Assembly (NCBI GenBank): GCA_963755435.1
Contig: CAVWJX010000002.1
Span: 422,168 to 486,167, forward strand
Length of the DNA stretch: 64,000 bases
Direction: 5' to 3'
Source: AP-15 sp963755435
GTDB taxonomy: Bacteria; Pseudomonadota; Alphaproteobacteria; ATCC43930; CGMCC-115725
Under the pieces are notes generated by a model. That model ran no database searches. It was given only the letters and a program-made list of their open reading frames with translations, and had not been told where the DNA came from. A program made the translations under genes and the position numbers. Shown here piece after piece: positions 18,253 through 27,579 of this stretch (positions are counted from its first letter, which is position 1; every line of letters starts with the position of its first letter).

Positions 18253-18380
18253 CCGCTATCGAGACCGCGGAGCGGGCGCGCGAGCGGACGATCCGGGCGC
18301 GCAATCGTGCGCTCCTCGCCGTGCTCGCGGCGCTGGCGGCGCTGTTCTACGCCATCACCATCGTGCGCATCGGCGGCTAG
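18249..18380 (+). CDS. CoxF-like small membrane protein
   Basis: A 43-residue protein with a charged N-terminus (ERARERTIRARNRA) and one transmembrane helix (LLAVLAALAALFYAITIV). Alphaproteobacterial oxidase operons often carry such a short protein, called CoxF, at exactly this position after ctaB; it is thought to aid assembly. The start overlaps the ctaB stop as ATGA. In most relatives cox11 (CuB chaperone) follows, but here only 97 bases separate this gene from ctaE. Confidence 0.75.
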   Translation: MTAIETAERARERTIRARNRALLAVLAALAALFYAITIVRIGG

Positions 18381-18477
18381 TGGCATGCGCGAGGCAAGTG
18401 GAACGCCGCCTCGCCAGCCGGCGCCGGCCCGGCAAGCGCCCCGTTTTTCGTGAATTGATCGATCGAGGCCTCCACCT

Positions 18478-19305
18478 ATGAGCGAGACGCATGCGGCCCA
18501 CGCCGCACCCAAGCACCCCTATCATCTGGTCGACCCGAGCCCGTGGCCGATCCTCGGCGCCATTGCCGCCGGCATCCTGTTCGGCGGCGGCGTCCTCTAC
18601 ATGCACGGGCATGGCTGGACTTTCCTGATCATCGGCGTCTTGTGCGTGCTGGCGATCATGGCGGTGTGGTGGCGCGACGTGATCCGCGAAGCGACGTTTC
18701 AGGGCTATCACACCCCGATCGTGCAGCTCGGCATGCGCTATGGCATGGCGCTGTTCATCGCCTCGGAGGTGATGTTTTTCGTCGCCTTCTTCTGGGCGTT
18801 CTTTTCGTCGAGCCTGTTCCCGGTCGGCGGGGTGTGGCCGCCCAAGGGGATCCACCCGTTCGATCCGTTCGAGTTTCCGTTCCTCAACACCCTGATCCTG
18901 CTGCTGTCGGGCACGACGGTTACCTGGGCACACCATTCGCTTTTGGAGAACGACCGCAGCGGCATGCTGCGCGGCCTGGCGGTGACCGTGGTCCTCGGCC
19001 TGTGCTTCACTTCGGTCCAGGCCTATGAGTACGACCACGCCGCCTTCCATTTTACCGGCGGCATCTTTCCGTCGACCTTCTTCATGGCGACCGGCTTTCA
19101 CGGCTTCCACGTCATCATCGGCACCACCTTCCTGATCGTCTGCCTGGTGCGCGCCTGGCTCGGGCATTTCCGGCCAGACCATCATTTCGGCTTCGAGGCG
19201 GCGGCGTGGTACTGGCACTTTGTCGACGTCGTCTGGCTGTTTTTGTTCGTCTGCATCTATTGGTGGGGCGGCGGCGGCGCCGTCTATGAAGGAGCGGCCG
19301 GCTGA
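18478..19305 (+). CDS. ctaE: Cytochrome c oxidase subunit III
   Basis: Seven-helix subunit III that stabilises the oxidase core and keeps its proton entry working. The 275 residues contain the hallmark HPYHLVDPSPWPILGA start, REATFQGYHTPIVQLGMRYGMALFIASEVMFF, HHSLLEN, GFHGFHVIIGT and the C-terminal AAWYWHFVDVVWLFLFVCIYWWGG. The preceding 97-base gap lacks cox11 and holds only a proline-rich 22-codon frame (18385-18453) of doubtful meaning. Its stop overlaps the proposed start of the DUF983 gene. Confidence 0.97.
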   Translation: MSETHAAHAAPKHPYHLVDPSPWPILGAIAAGILFGGGVLYMHGHGWTFLIIGVLCVLAIMAVWWRDVIREATFQGYHTPIVQLGMRYGMALFIASEVMFFVAFFWAFFSSSLFPVGGVWPPKGIHPFDPFEFPFLNTLILLLSGTTVTWAHHSLLENDRSGMLRGLAVTVVLGLCFTSVQAYEYDHAAFHFTGGIFPSTFFMATGFHGFHVIIGTTFLIVCLVRAWLGHFRPDHHFGFEAAAWYWHFVDVVWLFLFVCIYWWGGGGAVYEGAAG

Positions 19306-19790
19306 GCGCGGCGGCGGAGCGCGGCATCGGCGCGCCGGGCGAGACCGGGACCGGCGGTGATACCGGGCCGGAGGGCGAGATTGCCGCGCCGGACGATACC
19401 GGCGCCGAAAGCTATGCCGCGGTCTCGATAGCGCGCGCCGCCCTCGGCTGCCGCTGCCCGCGCTGCGGCAAGGGACCGCTTTATCAGGGACTGCTGCAGG
19501 TGCGGGCGCGCTGCATCGTCTGCGGCCTCGATCTGTCGGCCGAGGATGCCGGCGACGGCCCGGCAGTGTTTGTGATCCTGTTTCTCGGGCTGATCGTGGT
19601 CGGCTTGGCCGCCTTGGTCGAGATCCGGTTTTCGCCGCCGCTCTGGGTGCACCTGGTGCTGTGGACGCCGCTCATCCTGGGTGGTGCGGTGGTGATGCTG
19701 CGCGGGTTCAAGGCCGGGCTGATCGCGCTCCAGTACCGACATCGCCTGCTCGGCGCCCACCGTGAGCTTGGCTCGACACCGCCCGGCTGA
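19302..19790 (+). CDS. DUF983 zinc-ribbon membrane protein, apparent CTG start
   Basis: DUF983 proteins accompany alphaproteobacterial oxidase operons between ctaE and surf1; the function is unproven. The frame encodes CRCPRCGKGPLYQGLLQVRARCIVCGLDL, a four-Cys zinc ribbon, then two transmembrane helices (about 84-103 and 110-129). The ribbon begins near 19440, so the first canonical start (GTG 19500) would cut it. No ATG, GTG or TTG precedes it in frame after the stop at 19287. CTG 19302 has AAGGAG seven bases upstream and overlaps the ctaE stop as CTGA, mirroring the ATGA/GTGA couplings seen elsewhere in the window. A sequencing frameshift from the ATG at 19286 is the alternative. Confidence 0.75.
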   Translation: MSAAAERGIGAPGETGTGGDTGPEGEIAAPDDTGAESYAAVSIARAALGCRCPRCGKGPLYQGLLQVRARCIVCGLDLSAEDAGDGPAVFVILFLGLIVVGLAALVEIRFSPPLWVHLVLWTPLILGGAVVMLRGFKAGLIALQYRHRLLGAHRELGSTPPG

Positions 19791-19803
19791 ACGCCGGCCC
19801 CGA

Positions 19804-20517
19804 ATGACCGGGTTCCGCCCGCAATTCTGGCCGACCGTGATCACCGTACCGATCGTGCTGCTGTGCCTGGGGCTCGGCGCCTGGCAGATCAAGCGGCTCT
19901 ATTGGAAGGAAGGGCTGATCGCCGAGCGCGCCGCGGCGGTGGCGGCACCGCCCATTCCCGCCCCGCGCAGCGCCACCGTCATCCCCGACATGGAATTCCG
20001 CCATGTCAGCGACGAGGGCGTCTTTCTGAACGACAAGGAAATCTTTCTCGGCGCCACCTCGCCCAGCCTGCAAAGCGGCTTTCAGGTGCTGACCCCGCTC
20101 GAGGAGCCCGGCGGGCGCATTGTCTTCGTCAATCGCGGTTTTATCCCGGGTGCCCTTAAAGACCGCAACAAGCGGCTGGCCGGCGAACCCACCGGCCCGG
20201 TGCGGGTCGTCGGGCTGCTGCGGCTGCCGCCCGATGGACGGCCGAACTGGTTTCTGCCCGACAACCGGCCCGACCTCAACTATTGGTTCTGGGTCGATCT
20301 GCCGGCGATGGCCAAGGCCGACCGGCTCGGCCACGTCGCCTCGTTCTACATCGACGCCGACGCCACCCCCAACCCCGGCGGCTGGCCCAAAGGCGGGGTC
20401 ACCCGGCTCGGCTTACCCAACCACCATCTGCAATACGTGATCACGTGGTTTTCCCTGGCAGTTGCGATGATCGTCATCTATGTCCTGTTTCATCGCCGCA
20501 GCGCGGAGCCCCGATGA
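19804..20517 (+). CDS. SURF1 family oxidase assembly protein
   Basis: Membrane protein assisting heme a insertion or delivery during oxidase assembly. The 237 residues show the SURF1 plan: an N-terminal helix (FWPTVITVPIVLLCLGLGAWQ), a periplasmic domain with VNRGFIPGA and GLLRLPPDGRPNWFLPDN, and a C-terminal helix following LPNHHLQYVITWFSLA. The ATG at 19804 is chosen over the open extension to 19762 because the conserved start FRPQFW follows directly. It ends in an ATGA overlap with the M32 peptidase gene. Confidence 0.93.
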   Translation: MTGFRPQFWPTVITVPIVLLCLGLGAWQIKRLYWKEGLIAERAAAVAAPPIPAPRSATVIPDMEFRHVSDEGVFLNDKEIFLGATSPSLQSGFQVLTPLEEPGGRIVFVNRGFIPGALKDRNKRLAGEPTGPVRVVGLLRLPPDGRPNWFLPDNRPDLNYWFWVDLPAMAKADRLGHVASFYIDADATPNPGGWPKGGVTRLGLPNHHLQYVITWFSLAVAMIVIYVLFHRRSAEPR

Positions 20518-22049
20518 GCGCCTATCAGCAGCTGGAAGCGCGATTTCGCCGACTAGGCGCGATCGAGGAGGCGATTGGCGTTCTCAATTGGGATTGCGCC
20601 ACGACGATGCCGCCGGGGGGCGCGGCCACCCGAGCCGAGCAATTGGCCTGCTTGAGCCTGCTCGCCCATGAGCAGCTGACCGGCGCCGGAATTGGCGAGT
20701 TGCTGGAGGAAGCGCATGGCGAGCGCCAAGCGCTCGGGCCCTGGCAATCCGCCAATCTGCGCGAGATGACCCGGCGCCACGGCCATGCCGCGGCACTGCC
20801 GGGCGGCTTGGTCGAGGCCCTCTCGCGCATCTCCTCGCAATGCGAGACGGTGTGGCGGGAAGCCCGTCCGGCCAATGATTTTGCCGCGGTGCTGCCGTTC
20901 CTCGACGAGATGCTGCGGCTGCAGCGCGAAGCCGCCGCGGCCAAGGCCGAGCGTCTCGGCGTGAGCCCCTATGAGGCGCTTCTCGACCGCTACGAGCCGG
21001 GCGGCTCGGTCGCCGCGATCGATCGGCTGTTCGACGAGATCGCCGATTTCCTGCCCGATCTGATCGAGGCGGCGCTGACCCGCCAAGCGGCCATGCCGCC
21101 GCCGGCCGAGCCCCCGGGGCCATTTTCGATCGCGGTCCAGCGGCGGGCGGCGGCACGCCTGATGGAAGCGGTCGGCTTCGACTTCGCACATGGCCGGCTC
21201 GACGTCAGCGCCCACCCGTTCTGCAGCGGCGCCCCCGACGACGTGCGGATCACCACCCGCTACGACGAGGGCGACTTCACCAAGGCGCTGATGGGCGTTC
21301 TGCACGAGACCGGGCATGCGCTCTACAAGCGCAACCTGCCGGCGGATTGGCGCCTGCAGCCGGTCGGCGCCGCCCGCGGCATGGCGATCCATGAGAGCCA
21401 GTCGCTGCTGCTCGAAATGCAGGTATGCCGCAGCCCGGCCTTCACCCGCTTCGCCGCGCCGATTCTGCGCGAGACCTTCGCCGGCGACGGTCCGGGCTGG
21501 CATGTCGAGGCGCTGCACCGCCGGCAGATCCGGGTTGCCCGCAGCCTGATCCGGGTCGAAGCCGACGAGGTCACCTACCCCGCTCACGTGATCCTGCGCC
21601 ACCGCCTCGAACAGGCGATGATCGGCGGCGATCTCCTGCCGCGCGAGCTTCCCGGCGCCTGGGCCGAGGGGCTGCGCGGGCTGCTCGGCGTCGCCCCCGA
21701 CGACGATCGCGACGGCTGTCTGCAGGATATCCACTGGTATGACGGCTCGTGGGGGTATTTCCCGACCTATACGCTGGGCGCGCTGATCGCGGCGCAGCTG
21801 TTCGAGGCGGCGCGCGGCGCGATCCCGCAGCTGATGGCGCAGATCGCCGCCGGCGAGTTCGGCCCGCTTTTCGCCTGGCTGCGGCAGCGGGTGCACAGCC
21901 AGGGATCCTTGCTGTCGACAGCGGAGCTGGTCGAGAACGCGACCGGCAGCCCGCTCGGCACCGCGGCCTTCGCGCGCCACCTGCGCCGCCGCTATCTCGG
22001 CGATGGCAACGAAGCCCGGACCGCAACGTTGATTGGGACAACGACCTAG
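20514..22049 (+). CDS. M32 family metallocarboxypeptidase (Taq-type)
   Basis: Zinc carboxypeptidase that removes C-terminal residues in the cytoplasm. The 511 residues match the family length. Zinc ligands are His264 and His268 in VLHETGHALY with catalytic Glu265, and Glu294 in AIHESQSLLLE. Other M32 marks are the N-terminal VLNWDCATTMPPGGAATRAEQLA, DVRITTRYDEGDF, and HWYDGSWGYFPTYTLG. The ATG overlaps the surf1 stop (ATGA), so it is probably read through from the oxidase operon. The stop codon lies inside an 18-base tandem repeat. Confidence 0.94.
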   Translation: MSAYQQLEARFRRLGAIEEAIGVLNWDCATTMPPGGAATRAEQLACLSLLAHEQLTGAGIGELLEEAHGERQALGPWQSANLREMTRRHGHAAALPGGLVEALSRISSQCETVWREARPANDFAAVLPFLDEMLRLQREAAAAKAERLGVSPYEALLDRYEPGGSVAAIDRLFDEIADFLPDLIEAALTRQAAMPPPAEPPGPFSIAVQRRAAARLMEAVGFDFAHGRLDVSAHPFCSGAPDDVRITTRYDEGDFTKALMGVLHETGHALYKRNLPADWRLQPVGAARGMAIHESQSLLLEMQVCRSPAFTRFAAPILRETFAGDGPGWHVEALHRRQIRVARSLIRVEADEVTYPAHVILRHRLEQAMIGGDLLPRELPGAWAEGLRGLLGVAPDDDRDGCLQDIHWYDGSWGYFPTYTLGALIAAQLFEAARGAIPQLMAQIAAGEFGPLFAWLRQRVHSQGSLLSTAELVENATGSPLGTAAFARHLRRRYLGDGNEARTATLIGTTT

Positions 22050-22082
22050 CGCCGACCAACGAAATAGCGCCGACCAACGAAA
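22047..22082. repeat. 18-bp tandem repeat, two copies
   Basis: TAGCGCCGACCAACGAAA occurs twice in a row (22047-22064 and 22065-22082), followed by a partial third copy TAGC. The first TAG is the stop of the M32 peptidase gene. In the egtB frame the unit reads APTNEI twice, but egtB appears to start just downstream at 22094. It looks like a slippage duplication between the two genes. Confidence 0.85.
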
Positions 22083-22093
22083 TAGCCCGGGGG

Positions 22094-23410
22094 ATGCTCG
22101 TGTTCGACAGCGCTGCGCAACCGCAGACCGACAACGCCGATCGGCAAATCGCGCTCGAGCGGTTTGAGGCGGTACGGCAGGACACCGAGGCGCTGGCCGC
22201 CAACCTCGCGCCCGAGGACCAGGCGATCCAGTCGATGCCCGACGCCAGCCCGACGAAATGGCATCTGGCGCACACGACGTGGTTCTTCGAGACCTTTATC
22301 CTCACCCGGCTCGACCCGGATTACCGGGTGTTCGACCCGGCCTTCGCCTATCTGTTCAACTCCTATTACGAGGCGGTCGGCCCGCGCCACCCGCGGCCCG
22401 AGCGCGGCATGCTGTCGCGCCCGACGGTCGATATCGTCGGCGCCTATCGCGACCATGTCGGCGCCGCGGTGGCGCGCTTTATCGCCGGCGCCGGCGAGGC
22501 TGCGTGGCAGGAAGCCGCACCGCTCCTCGAGCTTGGCCGGCACCACGAGCAGCAGCATCAGGAATTGATCCTGATGGACATCAAGCACGTCTTTTCGATC
22601 AATCCGCTATTGCCCGCATATCAGGCCCCACAGCCGCAGATCGCACCGCCGGCGGCGGCGCTCGACTGGCTCGACTTTGCCGGCGGGCTGGTTGAGATCG
22701 GGCATCGCGGCTTCGGCTTTGCCTTCGACAACGAAACTCCGCGGCACAAGGTCTGGCTCGAACCGTTCCGGCTCGCGGCCCGGCCGGCGACCTGCGGCGA
22801 ATACCTCGAATTCATCGAAGCCGACGGCTATCGGCGGCCCGAATTCTGGCTGTCCGACGGCTGGGCGGCGATGCACGCGCAAGGCTCGGAGGCGCCGCTC
22901 TATTGGCTGCGCGACGGTGACGCCTGGTCGATCTTTACCTTGAGCGGCCGGCGCCGGCTGAATCCGGCCGAGCCGGTCTGCCATCTCAGCTATTTCGAGG
23001 CCGACGCCTTCGCCAAATGGTCCGGCAAGCGGCTGCCGAGCGAGGCCGAGTGGGAGATTGCCGCGGAAGGCGTCCCGCTATCGGGCAACTTTGCCGATCG
23101 CCGGCATTTCCATGCGCTGGCCGATCGGGCCCCGGCTGCAGCCGCCGCGGCAAATGGCCGGGCTCACCCGCGCCAAATGTTCGGCGATGTTTGGGAATGG
23201 ACGGCGAGCCCCTATATCCCCTATCCGCGGTTTCGCGCCGCCGCCGGCGCCGTCGGCGAGTACAACGGCAAGTTCATGTGCAATCAGATGGTTCTGCGCG
23301 GCGGTGCCGCGGTCACCCCGGCCGGGCATGTGCGGGCGAGCTATCGCAATTTTTTTCCGCCCTCGGCGCGCTGGGCTTTTGCCGGGTTGCGGCTCGCGGA
23401 GGACGGTTAA
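22094..23410 (+). CDS. egtB: Ergothioneine biosynthesis sulfoxide synthase EgtB
   Basis: Non-heme iron enzyme that joins a thiol donor (gamma-glutamylcysteine or cysteine) to hercynine using O2. The 438 residues combine an N-terminal DinB-like domain with the iron ligands (His57 or His60 in WHLAHTTWFFE, His151 and His155 in RHHEQQHQE) and a C-terminal formylglycine-generating-enzyme-like domain (KRLPSEAEWEIAAEG, FGDVWEWTASPY, FMCNQMVLRGG, FAGLRLAEDG). ATG 22094 follows GGGGG. The stop is two bases before the egtD start, so the two steps are co-expressed. egtA, egtC and egtE are not here, as is common outside actinobacteria. Confidence 0.95.
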   Translation: MLVFDSAAQPQTDNADRQIALERFEAVRQDTEALAANLAPEDQAIQSMPDASPTKWHLAHTTWFFETFILTRLDPDYRVFDPAFAYLFNSYYEAVGPRHPRPERGMLSRPTVDIVGAYRDHVGAAVARFIAGAGEAAWQEAAPLLELGRHHEQQHQELILMDIKHVFSINPLLPAYQAPQPQIAPPAAALDWLDFAGGLVEIGHRGFGFAFDNETPRHKVWLEPFRLAARPATCGEYLEFIEADGYRRPEFWLSDGWAAMHAQGSEAPLYWLRDGDAWSIFTLSGRRRLNPAEPVCHLSYFEADAFAKWSGKRLPSEAEWEIAAEGVPLSGNFADRRHFHALADRAPAAAAAANGRAHPRQMFGDVWEWTASPYIPYPRFRAAAGAVGEYNGKFMCNQMVLRGGAAVTPAGHVRASYRNFFPPSARWAFAGLRLAEDG

Positions 23411-23412
23411 CG

Positions 23413-24378
23413 ATGGATGGTTCGCATTTTGCCTTTCTCGATCTGGCGCCCGGCGAGGAGAGCTTTCGCGACGCGGTGCTGAAGGGCCTTGCGCGGCCGC
23501 GCAAGGCGATCCCGTGCAAGTTCTTCTACGACGCGCGCGGCTCGGCCTTGTTCGAGGAAATCTGCCTGCTGCCCGAATATTACCCGACCCGCACCGAGAT
23601 CGCGATCCTCGACGAGAATGCCGGCGAGATCGCGGCGCAGATGGGCGCGCATTGCCGCATCATCGAATTCGGCAGCGGCGCCAGCCAAAAGGCGCGCATT
23701 CTGCTGCAGGCGCTCGACCGCCCAGCCGCCTACGTGCCGGTCGACATCTCGCGCGATCATCTGCGCGAGGCCGCGACTTCACTCGCTGAGGATTTTCCCA
23801 AATTGCCGGTGATCGCGGTCTGCGCCGATTACACCCGCCCATTTGACCTCGCGCCGCTGCCCGGGCCGCGCGGCAAGCGGGTCGGATTTTTTCCGGGTTC
23901 GACGATCGGCAATTTCGAGCCCGGCGCGGCCGAGGATTTTCTGGCCAATTGCGCGGCCATTCTCGGGCCTGGCGGCGAGATGCTGATCGGCGTCGATCTG
24001 AAAAAGGACACCGCCATCCTCGAGGCCGCCTACAATGACCGAGCCGGGGTCACCGCCGCCTTCAATCTTAATGTGCTCGAGCGCATCAACCGCGAGCTCG
24101 ACGGCGAGCTTGATCTCGACCTGTTCGAGCACGTCGCCTTTTACAATGCCGCCGAAGGCCGGGTTGAGATTTACGTCCGCAGCCTGGTCGACCAGCAAGC
24201 GACGATCGCCGAGCGCCAGATCGCCTTTGCCGCCGGCGAGTTGATCCATACCGAGTATTCCTACAAATACTCGGTGCCCGAGTTTCGCGCGCTTGCCGGC
24301 CGCGCCGGCTTTCGCCCGGTCGACACCTGGACCGATCCGGCCGAACTGTTCAGCGTTCACTATTTCCGGCTGCGCTGA
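23413..24378 (+). CDS. egtD: L-histidine N-alpha-methyltransferase EgtD
   Basis: SAM-dependent enzyme that trimethylates histidine to hercynine, the substrate of EgtB. The 321-residue length matches EgtD. Family features include KFFYDARGSALFEEICLLPEYYPTRTE, the SAM-binding IIEFGSGASQKARILLQAL, YVPVDISRDHL, GFFPGSTIGNFEP, LIGVDLKKD and a C-terminal VHYFRLR. It is placed immediately after egtB. Together they should supply ergothioneine, a cytoplasmic antioxidant thiol. Confidence 0.95.
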   Translation: MDGSHFAFLDLAPGEESFRDAVLKGLARPRKAIPCKFFYDARGSALFEEICLLPEYYPTRTEIAILDENAGEIAAQMGAHCRIIEFGSGASQKARILLQALDRPAAYVPVDISRDHLREAATSLAEDFPKLPVIAVCADYTRPFDLAPLPGPRGKRVGFFPGSTIGNFEPGAAEDFLANCAAILGPGGEMLIGVDLKKDTAILEAAYNDRAGVTAAFNLNVLERINRELDGELDLDLFEHVAFYNAAEGRVEIYVRSLVDQQATIAERQIAFAAGELIHTEYSYKYSVPEFRALAGRAGFRPVDTWTDPAELFSVHYFRLR

Positions 24379-24388
24379 GCCGCTTTCC

Positions 24389-24952
24389 TCAAGGCTCGGG
24401 CTCGCGGCCCTCGTTCGCGACCGCGGCAAGAAATCCCGGCAGGTCGCGCCAGCCATAGGCGATCGCCTCGACCACCTTGCCGCCGACCGCGATCGGCTTG
24501 CGGCTCACCTGCCGACCGCCGATGCGTTCATAAAAAAACCGGCTCGGATTGTCGCGCAGCACCCAGACGATCGCCGCATCGAGGCCGGAGGCGACCAGGC
24601 GGCGGAACAGCGCGATAACCAGCCGCCGGCCGATCCCCTCGTTCTGTCGGTCGGGGGCGACGTAAAGGGTAAAGACTTCGCCCGGAAAGTGCCGCTCACC
24701 GCAACTCGGCCCGCAGCTGCCAAAGCCGACGATCGCTCCCGCGGCATCGACCGCAACGCGCACGTCGCGCGGCTCGCGCTCGATCACCAGGCGCCAGCCG
24801 AGTTCGCGCCGCCGCTGCGACAGCCCAACCAGATAGCGGGTCGACAAGAGCCCCGCATAGGTCGCCCGCCAGGTCTCGATATCGAGCCCGGCGATGCCAG
24901 CCGCGTCTCCCGGCCGCGCGGGGCGGATCGTGATCTGGTTCATCCTCGGCAT
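24389..24952 (-). CDS. GNAT family N-acetyltransferase
   Basis: A 187-residue Gcn5-related acetyltransferase. It starts with ITIRPARPGDAAGIAGLD, contains the acetyl-CoA-binding region FTLYVAPDRQNEGIGRRLVIALF (motif A, Q/RxxGxG/A as QNEGIG) and a C-terminal VLRDNPSRFFYERIGGR (motif B with the F/Y-Y-E-R signature). The start may be ATG 24952 or ATG 24943. It converges with egtD across a 10-base gap. The substrate amine is not predictable. Confidence 0.85.
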   Translation of the reverse strand: MPRMNQITIRPARPGDAAGIAGLDIETWRATYAGLLSTRYLVGLSQRRRELGWRLVIEREPRDVRVAVDAAGAIVGFGSCGPSCGERHFPGEVFTLYVAPDRQNEGIGRRLVIALFRRLVASGLDAAIVWVLRDNPSRFFYERIGGRQVSRKPIAVGGKVVEAIAYGWRDLPGFLAAVANEGREPEP

Positions 24953-25046
24953 TTTGCCCGGATTCGCCGGCCGAGGGGAGGCCCATGCGCGGCGGCGCCG
25001 GATCTGCTACGATCAAGAAATCGCCGTTGCGCGCCGGAGCAATTTG

Positions 25047-25559
25047 ATGCCCAGCGATTATTTCGCGACCCTCGCCGGCTATAATGCCTGGGCCAACCAG
25101 CGGCTCTATCAGGCCTGCGAGCGGTTGAGCGTGGACGAGTATCTGCGCGAGCGGCGCTCGGCATTCGGCTCGCTGCATGCGACCCTGAACCATCTGCTGG
25201 TCGCCGACCGGATCTGGCTCGCGCGCCTCGACGGGCGCAACCCGCCGCATCTCGCCGCCAACCAGATCCTCTACGCCGATCTTGTCGGCCTCAAGGTCGC
25301 GCGCCAGGCCGAGGATGAACATCTGCGCAATCTCGTTGCCGGTCTGTCGCGGGCGAGCCTCGACCGGCCGCTGGTCTACCGCAACGGGCGGGGCGATCGC
25401 TGCGAGATGCGGCTATCGCTGGCGCTCGGCCATATGTTCAACCAGCAGGCGCATTATCGCGGCGAGGCCAGTGCCATGCTGGCGCAGACCGAAATCCCGC
25501 CGCCGCCGCTCGATCTGATCCGGTTCGTCGGCAACGAAGAGAGTGCCCGCGCCAGCTAG
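25047..25559 (+). CDS. DinB family protein
   Basis: Four-helix-bundle DinB/YfiT-like protein of 170 residues, a superfamily of metal-dependent thiol S-transferases and relatives. It begins FATLAGYNAWANQRLYQACERL and carries the three His positions expected for the metal: His in ATLNHLLVADRIW and two in LGHMFNQQAHYRGEAS. It lies near egtB, which uses the same fold fused to another domain, but it belongs to a separate gene on its own. Thiol partner and role are unknown. ATG 25047 is the first start compatible with the domain. Confidence 0.85.
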   Translation: MPSDYFATLAGYNAWANQRLYQACERLSVDEYLRERRSAFGSLHATLNHLLVADRIWLARLDGRNPPHLAANQILYADLVGLKVARQAEDEHLRNLVAGLSRASLDRPLVYRNGRGDRCEMRLSLALGHMFNQQAHYRGEASAMLAQTEIPPPPLDLIRFVGNEESARAS

Positions 25560-25756
25560 TGGGGTTTTCGACTGAGATGGGATCTGATTGCGAGGAACGC
25601 ATCGCGCGACGCGGCAATCCCGGCTAAAAGACTGCCGCGGCCCGAGATTGCTCCGCTTCGCTCGCCATGACAGTTTGGCGTCGCTGTTCAATTCGGTCGG
25701 CAGCAGCCTGCGCCAACGCGTGGCGCGCCCATGAATCGACGTCTACGGTAGGGATC

Positions 25757-26326
25757 ATGACCGGATCTTGGCTAACCCGGCTCGGCTGGTCGGCGCTGAT
25801 GCTTCTCTGCCTGGCGACGCCCGGTCATACCGAAGCCGCAAAGAAGCACCTGGCGCCAAAACACCCGGCCGAGGCTGTCGCCGGGCGCCGGCTCGGCGGC
25901 GCCGGTCCGTGGAGTGCCTATATCCACCAGGGGAAATCCGGACCGGTGTGCTATCTGGCGGGCGCGCCGCAGAAAACCGAGCCGCTGCGGTTTAAGCGCC
26001 GGCCGCCCTCGGCGACGGTTACGCACCGGCCGAAAGAAAGCGTGTTTAACGTGGTGAACTTTGATGAAGGCTTTCTGTTGAAGCCGGGCAGCGATGCCAT
26101 GCTCGATATCGACGGCCAGAACTTCGATCTGTTCACCAAGGACGACGGTGCCTGGTCGCGTACCTCCGATCTCGACCGGACCATCGTCGAGGCCATGGCC
26201 AAGGGCCGGCGGGCGATCCTCAAGGCCAGCCCGGCGAACGGGCCGCAGACCACCGACACCTATTCGCTCGCCGGATTTACCCAGACCTTGGCGCTGATCG
26301 ACAAGGCCTGCGGGGTCAAGCGCTAG
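25757..26326 (+). CDS. Invasion-associated locus B (IalB)-family secreted protein
   Basis: A 189-residue protein with a signal peptide (LTRLGWSALMLLCLATPGHTEA). The mature part fits the IalB-like family found widely in alphaproteobacteria: WSAYIHQGKSGPVCYLAGAP, THRPKESVFNVVNFDEGFLLKPGS, LDIDGQNFDLFTKDDGAW and TTDTYSLAGFTQTLALIDKAC. Despite the name, most members are in non-pathogens and their role is unproven. ATG 25757 has a weak GGGA upstream. No operon partner is apparent. Confidence 0.8.
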   Translation: MTGSWLTRLGWSALMLLCLATPGHTEAAKKHLAPKHPAEAVAGRRLGGAGPWSAYIHQGKSGPVCYLAGAPQKTEPLRFKRRPPSATVTHRPKESVFNVVNFDEGFLLKPGSDAMLDIDGQNFDLFTKDDGAWSRTSDLDRTIVEAMAKGRRAILKASPANGPQTTDTYSLAGFTQTLALIDKACGVKR

Positions 26327-26372
26327 CAGCCGGTATGGCGATGCGGTGCCATTGCTGCCATATCTGCCGTTG

Positions 26373-27546
<1,174 letters not shown>

Positions 27547-27579
27547 CCGCCCGCCACCGCCCAGTTCCGCCACACGCAC

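Noticed and set aside
22047..22082. Tandem repeat as an upstream extension of EgtB
   Set aside because: The repeated APTNEI would have to start inside the M32 peptidase gene without a ribosome site; ATG 22094 directly precedes the family's usual N-terminal region.
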